DNA of 26,776 nucleotides from JBBPYC01 sp038200275 (lineage in GTDB: Bacteria > Pseudomonadota > Gammaproteobacteria > Burkholderiales > Burkholderiaceae_C): positions 1 to 26,776 of the forward strand of contig JBBPYC010000013.1 of NCBI GenBank assembly GCA_038200275.1, given 5' to 3'. Below, in pieces: positions 16,294 through 24,759 of the stretch; the first letter of the stretch is position 1, and each line of letters starts with the position of its first letter. The position numbers and the translations under genes were made by a program. Under the pieces are notes generated by a model. It ran no database searches, had not been told where the DNA came from, and was given only the letters and a program-made list of their open reading frames with translations.

Positions 16294-16518
16294 CTACATG
16301 CGGCTGTATTCGTTTTGACCGCGCTGCGTTCGCACGCGCAACTGTTCCCGCCAGCTCTTTTCGTCACCCGCAGTCCAATCGGGTGCCGCATACGGATACT
16401 TTGAGCCTGCGTACGGCACCTCATCGGCGACGCGGCTGCTTCCAATGGTCTGCGGCTTCTCAGTGCAGGCAGTTGCAGCAACAGCCACCACAGCCAGAGC
16501 AATCAGCTCCCAAGTCAT
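16294..16518 (-). CDS. Small putative lipoprotein between formate dehydrogenase beta and gamma genes
   Basis: A 74-residue frame starts at ATG 16518, two bases after the beta-subunit stop. It begins with a hydrophobic signal (ELIALAVVAVAATAC) in which Cys18 could be lipidated, though the residues before it (ATA) make only a weak lipobox. The mature part is short and polar, with a conserved-looking SKYPYAAPDWTAGDEKSW segment and a charged C-terminus. The frame stays open upstream to 16602 inside the beta gene, but the signal peptide and tight spacing point to 16518. Translational coupling with the flanking subunit genes suggests a small accessory or structural part of the complex. Function unknown. 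Confidence 0.8.
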   Translation of the reverse strand: MTWELIALAVVAVAATACTEKPQTIGSSRVADEVPYAGSKYPYAAPDWTAGDEKSWREQLRVRTQRGQNEYSRM

Positions 16519-16520
16519 TT

Positions 16521-17159
16521 TCACTTCTTGGCTCCCATGGTGGCCGTAGCTGCATCGGGCTGGCCAGCCTGCTTTGAGGCATAGGCAGTACCCCAGCCCC
16601 ACACTTCGGCCCCTTTACCACGATGCACCACCCGGGTACGGAAGATGTCGGCCACCACATCACCATCGCCAGCGAGCAGTGCTTTGGTCGAGCACATTTC
16701 GGCACAGGCCGGCAGCTTGCCTTCAGCCAGCCGATTTCGTCCGTACTTCTCGTACTCGGCCTCGCTGCCGTTGACCTCTGGGCCACCTGCGCAGAACGTG
16801 CATTTGTCCATCTTGCCGCGCGCACCAAAGCGCCCGTCAGACGGAAACTGCGGCGCGCCGAATGGACACGCATAAGAGCAGTAGCCGCAACCGATGCAGA
16901 TGTCTTTGTCGTGCAGCACGACGCCCTCATCGGTTTTGTAGAAACAGTTAACCGGGCACACCGCCATACAGGGTGCGTCTGAACAATGCATGCATGCAAC
17001 CGAGATTGATTTCTCGCCTGGCACACCGTCGTTCATCGTCACGACACGCCGACGGTTCACACCCCATGGGATGTCGTGTTCGTTTTTGCAGGCGGTGACG
17101 CAGCCGTTGCATTCGATGCAACGCTCTGTGTCACAAATAAATTTCATGCGGGCCATCAA
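16521..17159 (-). CDS. Formate dehydrogenase beta subunit, four [4Fe-4S] clusters
   Basis: This subunit wires the catalytic subunit to the cytochrome. The 212-residue protein has four cysteine groups: C14, C17, C20, C24 (CIECNGCVTAC); C56, C59, C64, C68 (CMHCSDAPCMAVCP); C88, C91, C94, C98 (CIGCGYCSYACP); and C120, C123, C152, C156 (CTFC and ACAEMC). These match the DmsB/FdhB-type electron-transfer fold. It lacks the C-terminal membrane helix of E. coli FdoH (about 300 residues), so it must attach through the gamma subunit. It begins 10 bp after the catalytic-subunit stop; the start could be Met1, Met2 or Met5. As in relatives, export probably depends on the Tat signal of the catalytic partner. 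Confidence 0.95.
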   Translation of the reverse strand: MMARMKFICDTERCIECNGCVTACKNEHDIPWGVNRRRVVTMNDGVPGEKSISVACMHCSDAPCMAVCPVNCFYKTDEGVVLHDKDICIGCGYCSYACPFGAPQFPSDGRFGARGKMDKCTFCAGGPEVNGSEAEYEKYGRNRLAEGKLPACAEMCSTKALLAGDGDVVADIFRTRVVHRGKGAEVWGWGTAYASKQAGQPDAATATMGAKK

Positions 17160-17169
17160 AGCGCTCCTG

Positions 17170-20145
17170 TCAGGCTTTCTCTACATTGCAGATCGTCGTC
17201 TTGGTTTCCTGCATCATCGTCACGCTGTCGTAGCCGTACGTGGTGCCCGTATTGATCGCCTCGCCGCGCACGATCGGCGCGGCGCCGTCCGGGTAGTGAG
17301 CAAGCATGTCAACGCCTTGCCAGCGGCCGGAGAAGTGGAACGGCATGAACGTGGTGTCTACACCGACCCGCTCCGTAACGAGGGCCTGCACGTTGAGCCG
17401 GGCGCCATTCGGTGTGCTGACCCAGACCCGGTCGCCATTGCGAAACCCGCGCGCCGCAGCAATCTTTGGATTGACTTCGATGAACATCTCTTGTTGCAAC
17501 TCGGCAAGCCACGGATTTGAACGTGTCTCTTCTCCGCCGCCCTCGTACTCGACAAGACGACCCGAGGTGAGGATCAAAGGGAATTTTTCGAACATGCGAT
17601 CGGCGATCGCCTTCTGCTGCACCGACTTGAACAACGTCGGTAGACGCCAGAACGCGGCCTTGTCTTCATGCGTTGGATACTTGGCTGCAAGATCCGGCCG
17701 CGTACCGTAGAGCGGCTCGCGGTGGATCGGCACGGCGTCAGGAAAATTCCACACCACTGCGCGCGCCTTCGCATTGCCAAACGGATAGCAACCGTGGTTT
17801 TTCATCACGACACGGATGATGCCGCCAGACAGATCGGTCTTCCAATTCTTGCCTTCGGCTGCTGAAGATTCAGTGGGCGTCAGTTCGCCCCACCAACCCA
17901 GCTTTTTGAGCAATATGTGATCGAATTCGGGGTAGCCGGTCGTGATGTCTGCACCTTTGGAGTGTGACCCATCGGCCGCTAACAGGCTGACACCCTCACG
18001 CTCCACACCGAAATTGGCGCGGAAGTTGCCCCCACCCTCCATCACGTGCAAGGACGTGTCGTACAGATTCGCACTGCCGGGATGTTTGAGCTCAGGCGTG
18101 CCCCAGCACGGCCAAGGCAGTCCAAAGAAGTCGCCCGTCAAATCGTAGCCAGTCTCCTTATCAGTGCCTGCCTTGGCACGCAGACTGGTCGGGTCGAATG
18201 CGCTCATGTTGCGCATATGCGCCTTGAGCCGCTCCGGCGTCTGACCGGAATAACCGATGGTCCAAACCGAGCGATTGATCTCGCGCAGGATGTCTTCCAC
18301 CATTGGTTCGTCCAAGCCGCCCACCTTCTGCAGCTTGATGTTCTTGACCAACTCGGTGCCGAAACCCAATTTCTGCGCGAGCTGATACATGATCATATGG
18401 TCGCTGCGGCTCTCCCACAACGGCTCGATCACCTTCTCGCGCCACTGGAGCGACCGGTTCGATGCCGTACACGAACCGGTGGTCTCAAACTGCGTGGCAG
18501 CAGGCAACAGATACACCGCCCGATTCGGGTTCAAGTCCTCCGGCCTGCCGGGCATCGCGGCCATTGCAGCTGTTGCGGAAGGGTACGGATCAACCACGAC
18601 CAACAAATCGAGCTTGTCCATCGCCCGTTTCATTTCGAGCCCGCGGGTCTGTGAGTTGGGCGCGTGCCCCCAGTAAAACACGCCGCGAAGGTTCGAATCC
18701 TGATCAATCAGGTCGTTTTTCTCCAGCACACCATCGATCCAGCGCGACACGGTAATGCCGCTCTTGCTCATCATTCCAGGCGTCGCGAACCTGGCCTTGA
18801 TCCAATCGAAATCCACATCCCAGACTTTTGCGAAATGCCGCCAGCTGCCTTCTGCCAAGCCGTAATAACCGGGCAATGAGTCAGGGTTCGGGCCCACATC
18901 GGTCGCGCCTTGCACGTTGTCGTGGCCACGGAAGATGTTTGCACCTCCGCCCGATTTGCCAATGTTGCCAAGTGCCAGTTGCAGGATGCATGACGCACGA
19001 ACAATCGCATTGCCAGTCGTGTGCTGCGTCTGCCCCATGCACCAGACGACGGTGCCAGGCCGGTTTTCATTAAGCCATGTGGCAACCTTGAGCATCTGCG
19101 CTTCGGGCACCCCGCAAACCTCTTCGACTTTGTCCGGGGTCCACTTGGTCAAAACCTCTTCGCGCACCTTGTCCATGCCATAGACGCGGTCGTTGATGTA
19201 AGCCTTGTCTTCCCATCCGTTCTTGAAAATGTGGTGCAGCAAGCCAAACAAAAACGCGATGTCAGAGCCAGAGCGGATGCGTACGTACTCGTCGGCTTTG
19301 GCCGCAGTGCGCGTAAACCGTGGGTCCACCACGATCATCTTGCAGCCGTTTTCCTTCGCATGCAGCATGTGCAACATGCTGACCGGATGCGCTTCCGCTG
19401 CATTGGAGCCGATGTACATCGCCACCTTGCTGCGCTGCATGTCGTTGTACGAGTTCGTCATTGCACCGTAGCCCCAGGTGTTGGCTACCCCGGCAACGGT
19501 GGTGGAATGACAGATGCGCGCTTGGTGATCGCAATTGTTGCTGCCCCACAAGCTCGCGAATTTGCGCAGCAGGTACGCCTGCTCATTGCTGTGTTTGGAG
19601 GAGCCAATCACGTAGACGCTGTCCGGTCCGCTGGATTTTCGCAACTCTTCCATCTTCGCGGTAATTTCGCTGAGCGCCACGTCCCAGCTGATACGCTGGT
19701 ACTTGCCGTTCACGAGTTTCATCGGATAACGCAAGCGGTGTTCACCGTGCCCGTGTTCGCGCAATGCCGCACCTTTAGCGCAATGTGCGCCCAGGTTGAT
19801 CGGCGAGTCGAACACCGGCTCCTGCCGAACCCATACACCGTTTTGCACCACCGCATCCACAGCGCAACCGACAGAGCAGTGCGAGCATACGGTGCGTCGA
19901 ACCTCAATCTTTGCATCGGACACCGCAGGCGTTTTGTCTGCAGCGCGAGCGCGCTGGACCAGCGTCAACCCGGAGGCCGCAACCCCCACACCGACACCAA
20001 GGCCAGAGCGGCGCAAAAAGCGACGCCGATCCATCGTTGGCAGCGCGTGCGAGAGTTGACGTTGCAAGCTGCGCAGCATCGGTGCGTCGATAGAGGCGCC
20101 AGCGGACTGCGGCGCAGAGGTGGTGACTTTTCTGGTCAGCAACAT
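17170..20145 (-). CDS. Formate dehydrogenase catalytic alpha subunit (Mo/W-bisMGD, Cys form)
   Basis: The subunit oxidises formate to CO2 at a molybdenum or tungsten bis-MGD centre. From ATG 20145 it is 991 residues; upstream frame to 20313 overlaps the preceding small gene and is not used. A Tat signal is present (MDRRRFLRRSG near 38-48, hydrophobic segment, then VQRARA). One [4Fe-4S] cluster is bound by C87, C90, C94 and C122. The metal ligand is Cys212, followed by His213 (ARICHSTTVAG); its codon is TGT at 19512-19510, so no selenocysteine is used. GYGAMTNSYND and GSNAAEAHPVS follow as in FdoG/FdnG. The C-terminal molybdopterin-binding domain includes LTSGRLVEYEGGGE. It lies 13 bp behind the Tat-signal protein gene and 10 bp ahead of the beta gene. 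Confidence 0.96.
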   Translation of the reverse strand: MLLTRKVTTSAPQSAGASIDAPMLRSLQRQLSHALPTMDRRRFLRRSGLGVGVGVAASGLTLVQRARAADKTPAVSDAKIEVRRTVCSHCSVGCAVDAVVQNGVWVRQEPVFDSPINLGAHCAKGAALREHGHGEHRLRYPMKLVNGKYQRISWDVALSEITAKMEELRKSSGPDSVYVIGSSKHSNEQAYLLRKFASLWGSNNCDHQARICHSTTVAGVANTWGYGAMTNSYNDMQRSKVAMYIGSNAAEAHPVSMLHMLHAKENGCKMIVVDPRFTRTAAKADEYVRIRSGSDIAFLFGLLHHIFKNGWEDKAYINDRVYGMDKVREEVLTKWTPDKVEEVCGVPEAQMLKVATWLNENRPGTVVWCMGQTQHTTGNAIVRASCILQLALGNIGKSGGGANIFRGHDNVQGATDVGPNPDSLPGYYGLAEGSWRHFAKVWDVDFDWIKARFATPGMMSKSGITVSRWIDGVLEKNDLIDQDSNLRGVFYWGHAPNSQTRGLEMKRAMDKLDLLVVVDPYPSATAAMAAMPGRPEDLNPNRAVYLLPAATQFETTGSCTASNRSLQWREKVIEPLWESRSDHMIMYQLAQKLGFGTELVKNIKLQKVGGLDEPMVEDILREINRSVWTIGYSGQTPERLKAHMRNMSAFDPTSLRAKAGTDKETGYDLTGDFFGLPWPCWGTPELKHPGSANLYDTSLHVMEGGGNFRANFGVEREGVSLLAADGSHSKGADITTGYPEFDHILLKKLGWWGELTPTESSAAEGKNWKTDLSGGIIRVVMKNHGCYPFGNAKARAVVWNFPDAVPIHREPLYGTRPDLAAKYPTHEDKAAFWRLPTLFKSVQQKAIADRMFEKFPLILTSGRLVEYEGGGEETRSNPWLAELQQEMFIEVNPKIAAARGFRNGDRVWVSTPNGARLNVQALVTERVGVDTTFMPFHFSGRWQGVDMLAHYPDGAAPIVRGEAINTGTTYGYDSVTMMQETKTTICNVEKA

Positions 20146-20158
20146 GGCGATCGACCCG

Positions 20159-20383
20159 TTAGATGAGGGTGGTTTTGTAATAGCGTTTGATGTGCTCGCT
20201 GGCGTGGTAGCCACCACCACGCTCGGGTTTCGGTCGAACAACTTCAGCGACTTCCGCAACTGCGGACGACGAGGCGACGAATGGCACGGCCGCAGCAGCT
20301 GCAACCGCGGCACCTGCAGTGGCCGACATCGTCACAAATCCGCGACGCGACGATTTGGGTGCAGAAAGTTTGGATTGCGACAT
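20159..20383 (-). CDS. Small Tat-signal protein of the formate dehydrogenase region
   Basis: A 74-residue protein starting at ATG 20383, with TGGAG about 6 bp before it as ribosome binding site. It has a twin-arginine motif (SSRRGFVTMSA, 12-22), an Ala-rich hydrophobic stretch to about residue 43, and a short basic tail (RPKPERGGGYHASEHIKRYY). This matches the family described as formate dehydrogenase region Tat target, always found just ahead of the catalytic subunit gene. A role in assembly or export of the enzyme is likely, but its biochemistry is not known. The frame continues upstream to 20446 without family character. Confidence 0.88.
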   Translation of the reverse strand: MSQSKLSAPKSSRRGFVTMSATAGAAVAAAAAVPFVASSSAVAEVAEVVRPKPERGGGYHASEHIKRYYKTTLI

Positions 20384-20536
20384 AGTGACTCCAGGCCTCG
20401 GCAAACGGATTGGCCGTTGCCCGGCGGGACAACGGAAGGGCAGCATTTACATCGGGCGATGATGCCTTAGTTCCGCGAGTGATCTAGTACAGGATAACCC
20501 CCACATCGAGGACTTTCGGCTGAAGCGTTCACCCGA

Positions 20537-21235
20537 TTAATTCTTCGTTAATGATTCGGTATTGAGTTCCATCATCTCGAACGCCTGCCGCTCGATGGCG
20601 ACAAATACCACCAGCAAATCGGCCAGGCGTGCATAGAATTCCGCCTTCGGATGCTTCGACACGATCTCGCAGACGGTATCGCTCCAGCTTGCGATATGTC
20701 GCCCGAATAAGGTGTGCTGACGATCCAGTGCCAAGTCGGCAGTACCTGCCGTTGCGCCGTCCTCGCTCCGCTGGAGACCCTGCACACTTTCATCAGCAAT
20801 CAACTGCTGCATCGAGCCAAGCAGGCATGCAATGTGGTCTTCTGTTTCGAGCACGCGGTCGGACCGCTCCAAGCCGAAACTGCGCAGATCATCGCGCAAG
20901 TCGACCAGCGGCTTCTCGTTCAGAAACCCTGCCAGATGGTGGGACCCAAACAGGTAGATATCGGGTCTCCCGACACCGCCGAAGAGCGTGTCGTATTCGG
21001 CTTCGACCCTAGCGCGGCTCAGCCGGTCGACCACATTGAGGAGTGCGTGCCAGGCCACCATCAGCTCGGTGTGCGCGTCCGGGGTGCTGCGCGGTGCAGC
21101 CCGAAGTTGAGCGTAAAGGTCAGGGCTCGGCGCACGGTAGAACAGCGCCGAGAGCAACCCGTACCACGCAGCCCGTCCGGCTTCTATACCGTCCGGGTCG
21201 GCCGCATCGGCCAACGCAACATTTGAAGTATTCAC
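20537..21235 (-). CDS. TorD/DmsD-family chaperone for the formate dehydrogenase
   Basis: The 232-residue all-helical protein has TorD-family features: EAEYDTLFGGVGRPDIYLFGSHH, split as EYDTLF and GRPDIYLFGSHH, and ETEDHIACLLGSMQQLI with the conserved ExxDH. Such chaperones bind the Tat signal or apo-form of molybdoenzymes and prevent export before cofactor loading. The start is a GTG at 21235 that overlaps the stop of the polyferredoxin gene by 4 nt (GTGA). The open frame extends far upstream, to 21625, but only as an antiparallel shadow of the ferredoxin gene's other frame. The stop is followed by a 153-bp gap before the Tat-signal gene, which could hold an internal promoter. Confidence 0.88.
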   Translation of the reverse strand: MNTSNVALADAADPDGIEAGRAAWYGLLSALFYRAPSPDLYAQLRAAPRSTPDAHTELMVAWHALLNVVDRLSRARVEAEYDTLFGGVGRPDIYLFGSHHLAGFLNEKPLVDLRDDLRSFGLERSDRVLETEDHIACLLGSMQQLIADESVQGLQRSEDGATAGTADLALDRQHTLFGRHIASWSDTVCEIVSKHPKAEFYARLADLLVVFVAIERQAFEMMELNTESLTKN

Positions 21236-23313
21236 AAGTCGGTGATCCGGGCTTCGTCGTCCGACGAGTACAGATCGATCACACGGCAGTCGCTGCACAT
21301 CTTGAGACGATGCAACGCTGCACCCTGGAACATGGAGTGGCCGACCAACCGGCCGAGCATGGTCTCGATCGCCTTCTGGGTGCCGAAAGGTTCGCCGCAA
21401 CGCACACAGGAAAACGGCGCCATTTCGTTGAGCACGCGAGGTTGTTGGCGCTCCCGTGTGGTCAACAGACGTGGCACCAGCGCGATCGCGTCCTCCGGGC
21501 AGGTGCTTGCGCACAGACCACACTGGACGCAATTTTTTTCGATGAAGCGCAACTGCGGGGCTTCCTTGTTGTCTGCGATCGCAGCAGCCGGACAGGCGCT
21601 TACGCAGCTCAAGCACATCGTGCAAGCCTGCTTGTCGATGTCGATTGCGCCGAATGGTGCTCCGACCGACGGCAACGCAATCGTGTCAACGCGGACCGGC
21701 GCTTGAGCAATCAGGTGATCCAGTGCGAACTCCAGGGTCGCCCGCTTGTCGTTGCCGATCGCAAAACGTGCGGCCTCTGCCGGACCACGCAGGGACTGCC
21801 TGGCAACCTGCGTCAGTTCGGTGTCGAGCTCAGTCGCCGATCGCGCCGTGATTTGCACCACACGGTCTTTGCCGTATCCGAGCCCCAACAGCAGCGCCTG
21901 CGCAACTGCCATCTGCTGATCCAGACCCACGCGGTAATCGGGCGCCTCTTCATCGGTCGACAGCACGACGACGCGCGAAGCACCCATCGCAATTGCCGCA
22001 AGCCACAGCTCAAGTCCGACCGACAGGGTGTGCCAAAGCGCCACGGGAATAACGTTTGCAGCCAGCCCAGACGCGCTGCGCAGCTGGGCGGCACGCCCCA
22101 CTTGCTCGATCAGCTGGCGACCGCGCTGTTCGCTGTGCAACAGCAACACCGGGTCGCGCCCACCGGCCTGTGCGTAGGTCGTCAACAGGGTTTTAAGCTT
22201 GCCGCCCTGGTCTGTTGCACGTGGCCATGTGAAACCGATCGCACCCGTCGGGCAGACCGTGCTACAGGCGCCGCAACCGATGCACAAATGCGGCTCGACA
22301 ACGATGCGCTGGCGCACCTTGTCGCTTGAGATTGCCGCAGCTGAACAGATGTCAATGCAGGCGTGGCAGCCGACTTGGTCGTTGCGGCTGTGTGCACAGA
22401 GCTTCGGTCGGTAGTCAAAGAATTTTGGTTTCTCGAACTCGCCGACGCGCTGTCGCAGTTCGATCAGCGGTGCCGGATCATGCCCATTCCAGCGCAGATA
22501 GCCGGGCGGCGGCGCATGCTGCTCGAATGCAGACGTTTCGCGAAGGTCAAGCACCAGATCGAACGTTTCGACTTCGGTGCGCCCTGCCCGGTTGAAGTCA
22601 ATGGCCGCTGCCGCGCCGCACGCGGTCACGCAGTCGCGGTGCCCGGTGCAGCGGGCCATGTCAATCTGATAGTCGAGTCCAATCGCTTGTTCTGGACACA
22701 CCGCGAGACACGCGTTGCAGCGGGTGCATGCGTCCAAGTCGATCGGGTTCGCGTTCGACCACGACAACTCGAACGCGCCAAGCCAGCCAGTCAGCCGCTC
22801 AATCCGGCCACTCAGTACAGGCCAGGCGCGATTCTGCGCACCGCTGCCGCCGAGTACAAAAAGCGTGGGTGCCAACGTGTCGCTGAGCATGGCAGCGGCG
22901 CGCTCGGCATGGTCGAGCGCGCCGATGATCAACAGCCGACCCGCACTGCGATAGCCGACGGTGGGCACCGGCTCGGGCGGCGGCCGCTTGGCAATCGCCA
23001 GCAGCGCCGCAATCTTGGCGGTGGCCACCTGCCCGCGCGCATTCCAGCCGCCGGTCTCCCGGATATTTACAAAGCTGACGGTGGCGGTCGCCGCCGGTGT
23101 CTGCGTTGCCAATTCGGTGAAGAGTCGTTGTTCCTGCGTACACGCGACGAGCAGTTCGTCACTGGATTGAGCCGCCTGCTGAAATGCACCTGCTTCGCGC
23201 CGGCACAGCGTGCTGTGGCGCGCCAGTGGCTCACCCAGCGCTTGGCCGAGCGCTGGCAGGTCGAGTTGCATCGTGCGATTGCAGTCGCAGACAAGGGTTT
23301 TCTTGAGTGTCAT
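21232..23313 (-). CDS. Multi-cluster polyferredoxin of the formate dehydrogenase cluster
   Basis: The 693-residue soluble protein is packed with cysteine motifs. An N-terminal CDC (9-11) comes first. Ferredoxin motifs lie at C196/199/202/206 and C344/347/350/354, and as a final pair at C564/567/570/574 and C595/598/601/605. Partial groups occur at C222/228/232 and C306/316/319/323. A CVRC...CSDC set (636/639 and 673/676) looks like a zinc or rubredoxin-type site. The region 425-490 (ELWLAAIAMGASRVVVLS) recalls the MvhD-like electron-transfer domain without its cysteines. No signal peptide is seen, so it should act in the cytoplasm. Relatives occur beside this formate dehydrogenase type; an electron donor or maturation role is inferred, not shown. 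Confidence 0.85.
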   Translation of the reverse strand: MTLKKTLVCDCNRTMQLDLPALGQALGEPLARHSTLCRREAGAFQQAAQSSDELLVACTQEQRLFTELATQTPAATATVSFVNIRETGGWNARGQVATAKIAALLAIAKRPPPEPVPTVGYRSAGRLLIIGALDHAERAAAMLSDTLAPTLFVLGGSGAQNRAWPVLSGRIERLTGWLGAFELSWSNANPIDLDACTRCNACLAVCPEQAIGLDYQIDMARCTGHRDCVTACGAAAAIDFNRAGRTEVETFDLVLDLRETSAFEQHAPPPGYLRWNGHDPAPLIELRQRVGEFEKPKFFDYRPKLCAHSRNDQVGCHACIDICSAAAISSDKVRQRIVVEPHLCIGCGACSTVCPTGAIGFTWPRATDQGGKLKTLLTTYAQAGGRDPVLLLHSEQRGRQLIEQVGRAAQLRSASGLAANVIPVALWHTLSVGLELWLAAIAMGASRVVVLSTDEEAPDYRVGLDQQMAVAQALLLGLGYGKDRVVQITARSATELDTELTQVARQSLRGPAEAARFAIGNDKRATLEFALDHLIAQAPVRVDTIALPSVGAPFGAIDIDKQACTMCLSCVSACPAAAIADNKEAPQLRFIEKNCVQCGLCASTCPEDAIALVPRLLTTRERQQPRVLNEMAPFSCVRCGEPFGTQKAIETMLGRLVGHSMFQGAALHRLKMCSDCRVIDLYSSDDEARITDL

Positions 23314-23357
23314 GAAGGCAATCGGGTTTGGGTTTGGATTCGCGTTGCGGCTGGCGC

Positions 23358-23984
23358 CTAGTTGGTCGGCAGTGCAGGATCGCCAGGATCACTGGACGTT
23401 ACGGCGTCGGTCGCTGCTGTATCGGCGACAGCACACAACTCGGTCAGGGGTGCCGCGCCGGCTCCGGTGCCATCAACCACTTGGGTCGTCTCCGCTGCTG
23501 CGGCTGCGACTGCGGGCTCTTTCTCCTGCTCAAACAGGCCAAGAAACTGGGCGGCCGCCATTCGCTTTATCACCGATATCGGCAGCGGCACCGTCTTGGT
23601 GTAGTCCTCAATATAGATGTCGAGGCCATCCATTACGTTGTAGTGCGGGTCGGCAAACAGTTGCTTCATCGCAGCATTTCGCACATCCGGCGCCACACCG
23701 CGCGCCATAAACGGCACGAAGTCAGATTCAGCCGTGAGTGCGCGTGCATCGTGCAGCGACAGCGGCTTGGTTGACTCGGAGTCAGCAACTCCATTCGGTG
23801 GCGCGCTGGACTGGGGCGATTCGCGGTCACTGGCTGCTACCGAGTCAACCACCGCCTGCGTCTTTGGCAGCGACGACGCAACGGGTTCGTCAGCCGGGGC
23901 ACCCTGGCGCTGTGCGTCCTTGCGGCGCGACCAGCGGCTGAGAAAACCGTCGGCAGGCGCCGTTGGTGTGCGGTCTGAGGTCAT
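23358..23984 (-). CDS. DUF3306 family protein
   Basis: The 208-residue product starts at ATG 23984; a TTG three codons upstream (23993) is an alternative. It opens with GFLSRWSRRK, followed by a variable Ser/Ala-rich linker. The conserved core is SDFVPFMARGVAPDVRNAAM, then LFADPHYNVMDGLDIYIEDY and a short PLPISVIKRM segment. This is the DUF3306 signature. The Ala-rich C-terminal 60 residues look disordered. The family has no assigned function; it is regularly paired with DUF3305 and a ferredoxin next to formate dehydrogenase genes, suggesting an assembly or regulatory job. It follows DUF3305 by 24 bp and precedes the polyferredoxin by 44 bp. Confidence 0.85.
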   Translation of the reverse strand: MTSDRTPTAPADGFLSRWSRRKDAQRQGAPADEPVASSLPKTQAVVDSVAASDRESPQSSAPPNGVADSESTKPLSLHDARALTAESDFVPFMARGVAPDVRNAAMKQLFADPHYNVMDGLDIYIEDYTKTVPLPISVIKRMAAAQFLGLFEQEKEPAVAAAAAETTQVVDGTGAGAAPLTELCAVADTAATDAVTSSDPGDPALPTN

Positions 23985-24008
23985 GACTGGCAATCCCGGT
24001 GGGCTTGG

Positions 24009-24566
24009 TCACGAAGACCGCGTAGGCATCTTGCGATCGGTGCTGACCGAGGCGGGATTGCCAAACCGGTCCTGCAGCGTGCGAAAGCTCTGCGGCCGTT
24101 GACGCCGCTTGGATTCGATTACGTGGTGCTGGTCGGTGAACGCCCGCACCCACTCAACTACCGGTAACGGCGCGGCAACCTGCTCAACCGTTTCCTGGGC
24201 GTCCAACCAACGGCCCGCATCGTGGTAGCTGAGCGATACCGCCTGCGGGCGTGCAAACTGCTCCGTCGCATCGCACCGATCGGCCTCCATTCGCCACATC
24301 ACAAACCAGCAGGGTGCCGCCGTGGTGACGTTCAGGTAGTAGCCCTCAGCATCATCGGTGAACAACTCGACGTGGTAGCCGGGGTGCAACCAGCGCTGCT
24401 CGTGCTCCGTCTCGAACAACTTGCGCGCCCGGTCGCCGAAACCGTCATGGTCGGGTACCACGTCGGCCAGCTCCCAACGCCAGGCCTGCCAGCGCGCAGC
24501 AGCCCCGACCGTGGCACGCCGGCGCATCACGACCGCGACGGGCATGCTCTCAGGATTCTTCTTCAT
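24009..24566 (-). CDS. DUF3305 family protein, first gene of the formate dehydrogenase cluster
   Basis: From ATG 24566 the protein is 185 residues (MKKNPESMPVAVVMRRRAT...). The conserved body includes WQAWRWELADVVPD, the glycine-rich turn HPGYHVELFTDDAEGYYLN and CWFVMWRME, then the SYHDAGRWLDAQE segment. These fit DUF3305, a family without known function. There is no signal peptide. An upstream in-frame start (24638) lies in the divergent promoter region and lacks family character. It appears to lead a long minus-strand gene run to fdhD, so the operon promoter should lie in the 193-bp gap it shares with galE. Confidence 0.85.
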   Translation of the reverse strand: MKKNPESMPVAVVMRRRATVGAAARWQAWRWELADVVPDHDGFGDRARKLFETEHEQRWLHPGYHVELFTDDAEGYYLNVTTAAPCWFVMWRMEADRCDATEQFARPQAVSLSYHDAGRWLDAQETVEQVAAPLPVVEWVRAFTDQHHVIESKRRQRPQSFRTLQDRFGNPASVSTDRKMPTRSS

Positions 24567-24670
24567 CTGTGCATTCGGTGATGACGGAATATTGTCAGTG
24601 GCGCCGCACTGGCGTATCGTTCGGCAGTTGCTGAGCATGCGGCATCGGCATTATCGGAGCCCCCTGCACA

Positions 24671-24703
24671 ACCAGTCGACACTGGTAGCAATTTCCGCTA
24701 CCA
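24671..24703. promoter_or_regulatory. Two overlapping inverted repeats between the fdh cluster and galE
   Basis: ACCAGT-cgac-ACTGGT (24671-24686) and TGGTAGC-aatttcc-GCTACCA (24683-24703) are both perfect and share the four bases TGGT. They sit in the 193-bp gap between the divergent DUF3305 and galE genes. The second (7-bp arms, 7-bp spacer) looks like an operator for a dimeric regulator. As RNA, the two hairpins would exclude each other. No clear -35/-10 pair was assigned. Confidence 0.5.
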
Positions 24704-24759
24704 AGCGCGCGTCGCATGCAATGCAGAGGCTACCTCACGAAGCGGTGCAAAATCTCCCG

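Noticed and set aside
19510..19512. Possible selenocysteine codon at the formate dehydrogenase active site
   Set aside because: The minus-strand codon is TGT (Cys), not TGA.
19021..20166. 381-codon plus-strand frame opposite the formate dehydrogenase alpha gene
   Set aside because: Antisense shadow of a well-identified enzyme gene.
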